IMG/VR virus record: IMGVR_UViG_3300047673_000120 | Coordinates: 1-35,063 of that record | Strand: one strand, 5' to 3' | DNA length: 35,063 nucleotides | Source: a virus | Shown here: piece after piece, positions 29,053 through 35,063 of the stretch | How the letters are laid out: each line of letters starts with the position of its first letter | Numbering within the stretch: position 1 is the first letter of the stretch | Translations under genes and position numbers: made by a program | Notes under the pieces: generated by a model | The model's database searches: none | The model's input: only the letters and a program-made list of their open reading frames with translations | Told to the model about the DNA's origin: nothing

Positions 29053-29457
29053 CTAACATGGAAATCCAACAGTCTGACAGAAAGGCGGAATATCTCCGAT
29101 TCTCGGACAACAATAGGTGTCCACCGGGCAGCAATCAGGGAAAGTCTCGTCGGTGTCTCCGCAGCAGGTGCAAGGTTCCGGGAAACATCGAAACTGAGGT
29201 AGAGTTGAAGAGCAAATAGTTCCACACTCAATCGTTCCCGGAAAGTCGGCGCAATGCGAAGGATCTTTACACGTGTCGCCAAGATGAAAATTAGAATCTG
29301 GTATGGCTGCGCAGTCAGCCTCAGTCAACCCATCCGCACAGGTGTTAGCGTAGCAGCAGGCTCCAGTTCCTCCTCCGCAATCATCACACGGGCTAGATCG
29401 GCTAGGACAATCGCAACAGTTATCACCGGAGTCCGGCTGTGGCATGTAATTGGGCAC
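29053..29457 (-). CDS. Cysteine-rich protein, 23 cysteines in 134 residues
   Basis: Starts with GTG at 29457 (an ATG is 12 bases later). CC/CxxC pairs run through its length: NCCDC, CDDC, GACCYANTC, EADC, HC, CTCCG, DCC, YCC. The GACCY...GLTEADC motif is like the GACC...EADC repeats known from secreted proteins of Planctomycetota and Verrucomicrobiota. It has no signal peptide. It may be a disulfide- or metal-stabilised virion or tail tip protein, being encoded just after the tail genes. Confidence 0.6.
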   Translation of the reverse strand: MPNYMPQPDSGDNCCDCPSRSSPCDDCGGGTGACCYANTCADGLTEADCAAIPDSNFHLGDTCKDPSHCADFPGTIECGTICSSTLPQFRCFPEPCTCCGDTDETFPDCCPVDTYCCPRIGDIPPFCQTVGFPC

Positions 29458-29460
29458 ACG

Positions 29461-29712
29461 CTAATTGGTAATTACGAAGGTATGTTCAACCGAAGCATTG
29501 TTGACGCAGACATTCAGATTTAGGGTATTGCTTGGCGGAAGGCTTTTCAGGAAGTTATCATCAACTCCAAACTTCACGTAGTCGGTTCCGCGCTCCTCGA
29601 TCTTAAGTCCAGGACCCAGCTTAATCGTTTTCTCGAAACCGTTGTCCCAATCGTCTAGAAGTCTCTTGAGCCGGTCGTAGGTCTCCGCTGACAGCATGAT
29701 CGCGTCGGGCAT
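29461..29712 (-). CDS. Small tail-module protein (83 aa)
   Basis: Begins PDAIMLSAETYDRLKRLLDDW, a helix, then beta segments (GLKIEERGTDYVKFGVDDNF, TLNLNVCVNNASVEHTFVI). No family recognised. The following cysteine-rich gene starts four bases after its stop, so the two may be translated together. Confidence 0.55.
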   Translation of the reverse strand: MPDAIMLSAETYDRLKRLLDDWDNGFEKTIKLGPGLKIEERGTDYVKFGVDDNFLKSLPPSNTLNLNVCVNNASVEHTFVITN

Positions 29713-29718
29713 AATTCG

Positions 29719-30552
29719 TTAGGGAGACTTTCCGATGAACGTAGTAGCAAAAAAGAAATAATAATTTCTCCACTGCTCCTCGACATCAAAGAAACTTCGA
29801 TTGGCTACCGGGTCATACTTGAAATTTATCAGTTGCCATCCGCGTGGGTGAGACTTGTAAACGTTCGAGAAATAATATGTCGAGTTCACGCTCACGAGTT
29901 CTGATATAAAAGTCGTTCCGTTGTAATACGTCACAACTGCGCCCGGTCCTACAGCGAAGGTGACCGGAACCGTTACGTCGCCCACATTCGGAAAATTGAG
30001 TGCCTTTGCACTGCCGGGAAGCGCGTACATATTTGCAAGCGTTCCAGTGAAATCCGGCTCGGTCGTCGAGTTATATTTGACCGTCACTTTCGGTTCAGGA
30101 AATCCGAACTGATTCGGGTTTTGTCCTGTCAGGCCGACATTAGTAATCCCACCCAATCCAACTACCGCGAAGGTCTGTTGATTAAACTGCGAATCGTAAT
30201 TGAGAACCGTGTCTGCGAATACTTGCCTAGAAAGCGTCGCGCCGATTCGGTTCGGGTCCTGTCGCTTAAACTTGAATTTAGCTCTGGCAATCCTGCCCTC
30301 GATGTAATCAATAGCTGGTCCATCTTCGGTCAGGTCGAGAAGGAAAGAGGATGGAATATAACCGGTCGATTCGATAGCCGAGACGCTCGCTCCGGCAGCG
30401 GGTAGGTTGCTAAGAATAGTGCTTCCATCCGGCCAGAGGGCGCTAACCATGCAACTCTGAATTCCGCTGGGCGACGTGCTGATGCTGGTAGCCGCTTCAA
30501 ACGTCCATCCACTTACCGCCGATCCTAACTGAATTGGAGATGTGCCGGCCAT
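29719..30552 (-). CDS. Putative distal tail protein (277 aa)
   Basis: Follows the tape measure gene, where lambda-like phages carry tail tip proteins. It is a beta-rich protein with SSFLLDLTEDGPAIDYIEGR, RAKFKFKRQDPNRI and FTGTLANMYALPGSAKALNF, and an aromatic C terminus, FFDVEEQWRNYYFFFATTFI. I recognise no family. A receptor-contact role is possible because no other large tail fibre is encoded here. Confidence 0.5.
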   Translation of the reverse strand: MAGTSPIQLGSAVSGWTFEAATSISTSPSGIQSCMVSALWPDGSTILSNLPAAGASVSAIESTGYIPSSFLLDLTEDGPAIDYIEGRIARAKFKFKRQDPNRIGATLSRQVFADTVLNYDSQFNQQTFAVVGLGGITNVGLTGQNPNQFGFPEPKVTVKYNSTTEPDFTGTLANMYALPGSAKALNFPNVGDVTVPVTFAVGPGAVVTYYNGTTFISELVSVNSTYYFSNVYKSHPRGWQLINFKYDPVANRSFFDVEEQWRNYYFFFATTFIGKSP

Positions 30553-30553
30553 G

Positions 30554-31732
30554 TTATTGGATGCTGATAGTTAGGCCAGCGAGAGGGGTAAGCCCGCTGA
30601 AATCGTATCGCGATAAGTCCAGAAGGTTAGTGAAATCAGCATTTAGTAACGCTGGAAGTCCGGTCTTCTCCTGCTTCGCTAATCTGTCAGCGTCTCGCAG
30701 TTCAGCGGCTGCTATCGGTCCAAGAGGAATTCCGGCGTCTCTAGCTCTTCTGAATTCTTCGATTTGTTGACGACCGCGTTCTGCGTCCGCTTCTTTCTTT
30801 TGTTCGGCAGCGAAGTTTGAAACAAACCTTCCGCTGCCGACGTCTGCAAAGAATCCAGTTATCGCTTCGGCCGTCTTGATCGACTCCTTGAGTTTTATTT
30901 CCTGCTGCTTCTTTCTGAGTGTTGCATCCGCGATTCTAAAGCGATCGTTTTCAACCTCAAGTAATTCGCTCGCGGCTTCAGTTTGAGCGAGACCTGCTGC
31001 TACTGCAGATTGAGCCAATTTCCCGAGCCTTTCTTTGTGATCGGTCTCTAGTTTATCGAGATCCGCGAGTTCCTCTTCACCGTTAAGCCGCTCGGATTCG
31101 ATCCTATTAAGGTCGTTTTGTTTTGAAGTCAGATCGAATACATCACGCACAGCCGCCTTCCGTAACTGATCTAGCTTTTCTTGATCCGCCGCATTCTGCG
31201 CCGGTATAATCCCAGCTAGCGGCCCCACTCCGCCGGTTCCGAACAGTGTTGCGAGAAGTGAATGAGATCGCGTTACTTGCTGGCCGGTTATTTCCTCAAC
31301 CTTCTTTTTGATCTCGTCGAGGTTTGAACTTATCTGGTCTGTTCCCAGGAAATCGGGATTGCCAGCCCTAACCGAGAATTGCGTGATTTTGAATAATTCC
31401 TCTCGGGCTTTTGATGCTTTTTCAATCATCGCGACAATGGCCGCGCCCGCCGCGACAGCAGCTGCCGTGAAAACCGTAAGCCCTATTGGAATCCTAAATA
31501 CTCTTTCAAGTGACTGCATAGTTATCAGCGTAGCATCTGCGGCATTATTGACGTTGAAAAGACCTTGAGTGATGTTTGCCGTGGCAGTTCGTACAACGCG
31601 GTCGCCACGAATGAATCCAGCTCCGATTCGTTCGCCGCTTGCTCCGAGTCTATCATACCCAGTTCCCAACCTGGCGAGAACATCGAAGCTATTAGTCGGA
31701 TCAGTTCTTAGCGTTAGCGTATCTTCAGGCAT
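30554..31732 (-). CDS. Short tape measure-like protein (392 aa)
   Basis: Gene order after G/GT and composition support a tape measure: long charged coiled coils (KLDQLRKAAVRDVFDLTSKQ, IADATLRKKQQEIKLKESIK) and a hydrophobic segment at about 80-105 (PIGLTVFTAAAVAAGAAIVA). It would set the tail length. By the usual ~0.15 nm per residue the tail would be about 55-60 nm, shorter than lambda's. It begins 8 bases inside the previous gene and stops 1 base before the next. Confidence 0.65.
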   Translation of the reverse strand: MPEDTLTLRTDPTNSFDVLARLGTGYDRLGASGERIGAGFIRGDRVVRTATANITQGLFNVNNAADATLITMQSLERVFRIPIGLTVFTAAAVAAGAAIVAMIEKASKAREELFKITQFSVRAGNPDFLGTDQISSNLDEIKKKVEEITGQQVTRSHSLLATLFGTGGVGPLAGIIPAQNAADQEKLDQLRKAAVRDVFDLTSKQNDLNRIESERLNGEEELADLDKLETDHKERLGKLAQSAVAAGLAQTEAASELLEVENDRFRIADATLRKKQQEIKLKESIKTAEAITGFFADVGSGRFVSNFAAEQKKEADAERGRQQIEEFRRARDAGIPLGPIAAAELRDADRLAKQEKTGLPALLNADFTNLLDLSRYDFSGLTPLAGLTISIQ

Positions 31733-32495
31733 TTAAGGCAGGTGCTTTCCCGGTATGCTGCAATGCGATTTGAATAGACGCTCGCAGTTTATCCATCGCT
31801 ATGCGCACGGCTTCTTGTTTCTGCGCAGAAGAGAGAATCGCGCTGGCGTATGGGACTTGGTTCGTCATCGTGATCGACATCACCGTGGCGCCATAATTCT
31901 CGATGACCGTTCCCGGAGCGTTTTGTCTTGAAATCCATCCTGGTATTCCGCGCGTCCCGCCCAATGCTCTAGCACACGCTGCCCATCCTCCTTTTCCGAA
32001 TCCGACTTTCTTTGTCTCGGTTAGGACATAGGATTTCAGTTTCTGCGCGTCCTTCACAACCATGACTGGCTTCTGCGAAGCAGGGATTCGTCCCTGATTG
32101 TTACGTAACTGCCGGTGTTGCGCGCCGCCGTCAAAGTTGTCAATCAGCGTTCCTTTTAGCCTCGAACCTTCACGATTAAGAATCTTCGCCGCTCGGTCCC
32201 ATGCGCTGGTTTTGACAGCTTTCCAGAATCCGGCCTTAGCGCCATCGTCCGAAATATCGTCGTAGGCTTTGCCCGGAGTCGCATAGACCCTGTAGATGTC
32301 CCGCGTCGTCGCCACGACGCCTAAGGCTTGCGCTTTCTCGTCAATCCCGAATGGTTGTGCCTGAAAAGCGGCAGACACGGCACAGAGCCTTCCAGCTTGA
32401 TGCAATACAGCCGGCATCGACGTCTTTAGATTCAGACCCTTCTCGCGGCAATACTGCGCGATGTGCGACTCATGTTTAACCCGAACGATTGGCAT
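31725..32495 (-). CDS. Unrecognised tail-module protein between GT and tape measure (256 aa)
   Basis: Mostly alpha/beta with repeated basic patches (GSRLKGTLIDNFDGGAQHRQ, TKKVGFGKGGWAACARALGG) and a late helix (QKQEAVRIAMDKLRASIQIA). No recognised family. In lambda the tape measure follows GT directly, so an extra gene here is unusual. It could be a minor tail or head-tail connector protein moved into this place. Weak ribosome-binding site. Confidence 0.5.
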   Translation of the reverse strand: MPIVRVKHESHIAQYCREKGLNLKTSMPAVLHQAGRLCAVSAAFQAQPFGIDEKAQALGVVATTRDIYRVYATPGKAYDDISDDGAKAGFWKAVKTSAWDRAAKILNREGSRLKGTLIDNFDGGAQHRQLRNNQGRIPASQKPVMVVKDAQKLKSYVLTETKKVGFGKGGWAACARALGGTRGIPGWISRQNAPGTVIENYGATVMSITMTNQVPYASAILSSAQKQEAVRIAMDKLRASIQIALQHTGKAPALNA

Positions 32496-32514
32496 TTCAT
32501 TAAAAGCGGGAGTG

Positions 32515-33173
32515 TCACCGACGTGCGAATAATCCCATTATCCTCTTGAATTTGCCCATGAGATTCGCCCTGTCTTTGGGTCGTCGAGTTTCTCGCCCTT
32601 CCATGCAATAAAAGCTGTGAATCATTAGGTTAAGTTCGGTGAGCGGCATAGACCAAAGAACCTCATCGCGCGTGCAGCCTAACTCCCGACGGAGGACGTA
32701 GACGACGAGTGCTTCTTCTGGAGGCGTGTTTTTTTTTGCACGGAGCGTTTACGATCGGGTACGGCTTCGACGCTTGTTTCTGCCGCGGCTTTCATACTTT
32801 CCTCGTAAATCCGTTTAGCTTCGATTTTATCCTCGTTCGTGAATGGTCCCCAATGATCCATCCATCGAGTTAATTCATTTCGGAAAGTCGCCACTTTCCA
32901 GCATTGTTCAATCATCCGGTTTCTGTGCTTATCAATGGTTTCCTCATTCATTGGATGAAGCAGATATACGAACGCTAACCAAGTGTAGAGACCGGTGTCT
33001 TCTGGATCGCGCACTTGGTTAAAAAGCAATTCGTAACCGTAGGTAAACGGGAAAAGCTCCGCACCCTTGAATGAATATGTCGGGCGCGTGAATTCTGATT
33101 TAGGTTTCTCCACGACCGAAAGCGGTGCTGCGATCTGGTCGTCCTGCGTTAAATCTTCTGCTGGTTCGTTCAT
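32515..33173 (-). CDS. GT-type tail assembly chaperone made by -1 frameshift (about 219 aa)
   Basis: Reading through the A9 run with a -1 shift continues the G frame beyond its stop (32679) to a TGA at 32515-32517. The extension reads TPPEEALVVYVLRRELGCTR, then DEVLWSMPLTELNLMIHSFY and a basic end, RIMGLFARR. This resembles T-domains of lambda-like GT chaperones. Without the shift, bases 32515-32678 would be empty. G and GT together keep the tape measure soluble during tail assembly. Confidence 0.8.
32679..33173 (-). CDS. G-type tail assembly chaperone (164 aa)
   Basis: Start at the ATG at 33173, which overlaps the preceding stop (ATGA); a longer frame from 33269 would lie over the upstream gene. 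FKGAELFPFTYGYELLFNQVRDPEDTG and IEQCWKVATFRNELTRWMDHWG give a helical protein. It ends in a basic, serine-rich tail encoded after the slippery run. Its position before the tape measure, with a frameshifted extension, matches lambda gpG. Confidence 0.7.
   Translation of the reverse strand: MNEPAEDLTQDDQIAAPLSVVEKPKSEFTRPTYSFKGAELFPFTYGYELLFNQVRDPEDTGLYTWLAFVYLLHPMNEETIDKHRNRMIEQCWKVATFRNELTRWMDHWGPFTNEDKIEAKRIYEESMKAAAETSVEAVPDRKRSVQKKTRLQKKHSSSTSSVGS
32729..32737 (-). promoter_or_regulatory. Slippery A9 run for -1 frameshift (G to GT)
   Basis: On the message strand the G frame reads GTG CAA AAA AAA ACA; nine consecutive A give an A-AAA-AAA slippery heptamer. A -1 shift leads into the GT extension described above. 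Transcriptional slippage on A9 could add to the effect. I see no obvious pseudoknot, but could not compute one. Confidence 0.8.
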
Positions 33174-33898
33174 AATCTGGCTATCATGTGGTTTCTGTCT
33201 TTTTCGTTCATGTCCCGGCTGATAAGGGCAGAGTGTTCTCCGTCGCGCATCTCGATCATCGGGATGCACTCAGGATCTTTTACCAACTTCGCAAGCCAAT
33301 CCCGGTAGCGAATCCATTCGATCATCCAATCAATACAAAGATCGTTGGACAACGGGCGTTGCTCCTTGGGCTTTCCGCCCTTCTTAATGAGATCCGAGAT
33401 GACTTCTGCTCCCTTAGAGAATATCCATTGGCGGCCGCTCGGATCGTAGCCGATCAATTTAATCTCGCAGGCTGAGAGAATCGACGCGGTGTGTAGTGAG
33501 GTCGTTGCGACAGTGATCTTGCTGGACGGCTTGTATTTCTCTGGTCGCTTTGCCACATCGATCATTCGGGCACGCTCGACGCCTACCCTTCGCATCGCGG
33601 TCAGAGCGTCGTCATATCCAGAGATTGAGTATTTACCGGTTGGAGAATTCCACCACAGATCAACGTCGCTCGCCGTGAATGATCGAATCGCGTTTGTATC
33701 GTGATGATAAAAGGTAACGACCGTGCGATGGGTGTCAGCGTTGATAGTCACCCCAACAGGTTGTGCGTCGAGCCGGAGCGAGAACCCAAGTGGGCAGAGC
33801 GCAGCAGAAAGCCGGATGTCGTGCGTAGCGAAGCGACTGTCGCCAATCGGCATCGAGCCGGATGGAGCGTCGGCTATGGTCCCGAGAGGATCTGGCAT
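33170..33898 (-). CDS. Tail-module protein of unknown function (242 aa)
   Basis: Start chosen at the ATG at 33898 (MPDPLGTIADAPSGSMPIGD), 23 bases after the upstream stop; a longer frame from 34021 would cover the end of that gene. Residues 20-75 (FATHDIRLSAALCPLGFSLR, TVVTFYHHDTNAIRSFTASD) look like a small DUF5659-type beta domain. The rest is helical (DLCIDWMIEWIRYRDWLAKL). Located between tail tube candidates and G, it may be a connector or chaperone. Confidence 0.55.
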   Translation of the reverse strand: MPDPLGTIADAPSGSMPIGDSRFATHDIRLSAALCPLGFSLRLDAQPVGVTINADTHRTVVTFYHHDTNAIRSFTASDVDLWWNSPTGKYSISGYDDALTAMRRVGVERARMIDVAKRPEKYKPSSKITVATTSLHTASILSACEIKLIGYDPSGRQWIFSKGAEVISDLIKKGGKPKEQRPLSNDLCIDWMIEWIRYRDWLAKLVKDPECIPMIEMRDGEHSALISRDMNEKDRNHMIARL

Positions 33899-33920
33899 GA
33901 GAAATATGGTTGCATTTGGT

Positions 33921-34301
33921 TTAGAAGGCTGCGCGTTGCATCCCGTTCCAGGTTGCCTCACGGAGTTGTGCGGCTTGATGTCCGAGCTCGAAACGATCGG
34001 TGTAGAGTGTTCCGCTGGCAACGCCGTTTCCGGTCGATGTGTTCGTGATCGTCTGCGCTACACCGATAGACGCCGCCATAATGCCGGTTGAACCGTTGGC
34101 CGCGCCCTTGATCGTCGTCACGGCTTTGAAATCATGGTAAACGGTGCCGGAAATATAGCCCTTGCTGCCGTCATAGAAATCGAACTTCGATGAATCCACG
34201 ACTCGCGTAAACGAATCGATGATGATGCCCGTTTCGCTGGTCATCAAGAAGACGCCATTGGTTGCGAGTGAACCGAGAAGGATAGGATCTCCAGCGGCCA
34301 T
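33921..34301 (-). CDS. Putative tail tube or virion beta protein (126 aa)
   Basis: Beta-rich sequence (GVFLMTSETGIIIDSFTRVV, GYISGTVYHDFKAVTTIKGA) with a helix at the end (FELGHQAAQLREATWNGMQR). Position (after a small beta protein, before G) corresponds to gpV, the tail tube of lambda. Small size (126 versus about 250) makes this uncertain; a capsid decoration role is an alternative. Confidence 0.45.
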   Translation of the reverse strand: MAAGDPILLGSLATNGVFLMTSETGIIIDSFTRVVDSSKFDFYDGSKGYISGTVYHDFKAVTTIKGAANGSTGIMAASIGVAQTITNTSTGNGVASGTLYTDRFELGHQAAQLREATWNGMQRAAF

Positions 34302-34302
34302 A

Positions 34303-34704
34303 TTATGCAGCTACATTCGAGCCGGTGATGTAGAAGTTAAGTCGGTTAGATCCGATGCCTACCCCAAGTGATGTCACATACCAGCCTGACACTCTGTCTT
34401 CGTAAGGATTAACGTTACCCGGCCCCGTTCCTGCGATCACGACATTCCCAGCTGCGATTGTGTAACCTGGTGCAAAGTTCGGATCGCGCGAACAAATCAC
34501 CATATCCTGCTGGTTCGATGCTCCTACCATAGCGATGCCAGCCACGGGACTATTGGTTAAAGCATTAGCGAGCTTGTAGGTGTTCGTCGTGGAGTCGAGA
34601 TAAAGCGGTTGTCCCTGCGTGATCGTAGTTCCTGCTGTTCCGGTGAATATCGTGGCGGAGGATGAATGCAGGACGTTTGCAGCGGTGATCGAAAACGTAG
34701 CCAT
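34303..34704 (-). CDS. Putative decoration-like virion protein (133 aa)
   Basis: SGITLQ-like strands here read TAGTTITQGQPLYLDSTTNT and SPVAGIAMVGASNQQDMVIC, the pattern of small beta-tulip capsid or tail decoration proteins (DUF2190-like). Followed after 1 base by the tube-like gene. The start (34704) has no Shine-Dalgarno sequence. Assignment is by pattern. Confidence 0.5.
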   Translation of the reverse strand: MATFSITAANVLHSSSATIFTGTAGTTITQGQPLYLDSTTNTYKLANALTNSPVAGIAMVGASNQQDMVICSRDPNFAPGYTIAAGNVVIAGTGPGNVNPYEDRVSGWYVTSLGVGIGSNRLNFYITGSNVAA

Positions 34705-34733
34705 ATTCTCAATGGCTTGATTTTGTCAACGAA

Positions 34734-35063
34734 TCAGATTTGCGCAGCGATGAACGTCGCGGGAACCGTCCTGATGCGCTCAAGTCCCTGCTCCGTTCGC
34801 GTGGTGGCATCTTGATTCGTGATTCCGTAGATTTTAAGATGCTCGCTTGAGAATGGAACCTCGCGACCATTGATTGCGCCCCATACGTTTGGACTTGGCA
34901 TTAACCGGAACCGGACTGTCTCGGTCAAACCGTCCAGGAGGGTGCCGTCCCAGTTGTCGGCCTCGCCATTAACCCTGATCTTAATTTCGACTACGAGATT
35001 TCTAATGCCTGATCCCATCTTAAATTCTCCGCGGTCTATCGCCGTAACGATGATTACCGACTG
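34734..35063 (-). CDS. 3' part of the junction-crossing head-tail protein
   Basis: The frame is open from base 35063 leftward and ends at 34734. It is the continuation of the gene that begins at 265 in the left copy. The part visible here includes MGSGIRNLVVEIKIRVNGEA and ends TVPATFIAAQI. The internal ATG at 35018 would give only 94 residues and is not preferred. See the entry at 1-265. Confidence 0.8.
   Translation of the reverse strand, partial: QSVIIVTAIDRGEFKMGSGIRNLVVEIKIRVNGEADNWDGTLLDGLTETVRFRLMPSPNVWGAINGREVPFSSEHLKIYGITNQDATTRTEQGLERIRTVPATFIAAQI
34937..35063. repeat. Right copy of the 127-bp terminal direct repeat
   Basis: Identical to bases 1-127. Coverage doubling would mean a physical repeat; normal coverage with reads crossing the join would mean a circular assembly. 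Confidence 0.95.

Overview
The window is a complete tailed-phage genome, most likely the linear rendering of a circular assembly. Its first and last 127 bases are identical, so the unique sequence is 34,936 bp, and one structural gene runs across the join. The late genes follow the lambda order with insertions: small terminase, large terminase, gpW-like joiner, portal, fused protease/capsid protein, small head-tail genes, the G/GT tail chaperone pair with a -1 frameshift, tape measure, tail proteins and lysis genes. This indicates a long-tailed, siphovirus-like phage. I see no integrase, no CI-like repressor, and no DNA polymerase, primase or helicase, so it looks virulent and dependent on the host replisome. 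The host cannot be named. A two-membrane lysis block with a lipoprotein suggests a Gram-negative host. The GACC-type cysteine-rich protein and the GH75-like lysis enzyme would fit Verrucomicrobiota or Planctomycetota, but this is only a weak inference. Most starts lack a clear Shine-Dalgarno sequence, and most genes are coupled by ATGA overlaps.

Almost everything is transcribed leftward (minus strand). From right to left: 35063-28296 is the tail module and part of the lysis block; 28652-26716 is the lysis cassette with holin-like proteins, a lipoprotein and a GH75-like hydrolase; 26268-26719 is a small rightward unit with a VRR-NUC nuclease; 26231-20368 is the early region with a small basic protein, two zinc-finger proteins, ERF annealing protein, YqaJ exonuclease, a DNA methyltransferase, a replication-initiator-like protein carrying a candidate origin, and a DUF3102-like protein; 20221-17309 is the packaging module, with an MT-A70 adenine methyltransferase between the two terminase genes; 15986-7803 is the head module, closed by a strong terminator at 7744-7777.

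Two accessory blocks stand out. The first is a rightward island at 16136-17310. It encodes two small proteins, a Mom-like DNA-modifying GNAT protein, and an overlapping tRNA-Gly(UCC)-like gene. That RNA keeps the known E. coli glycine identity bases but has lost U33, U8 and A14. The Mu Mom base is a glycinamide adduct of adenine, so I propose that this tRNA supplies glycine for DNA modification and not for translation. The second is a 7 kb leftward cassette at 610-7692. It comprises a zinc-ribbon protein, four glycosyltransferase-like proteins, a split thiamine-diphosphate enzyme, a radical SAM protein, a zinc-type dehydrogenase, an FkbM methyltransferase and two small proteins, nearly all joined by ATGA-type overlaps. 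It looks like a sugar-making and glycan-decorating pathway set between the capsid gene and the head-tail joining genes.

The phage also has three separate DNA-base-modifying enzymes (Mom-like, MT-A70, DPPY methyltransferase), which points to heavy defence against restriction.
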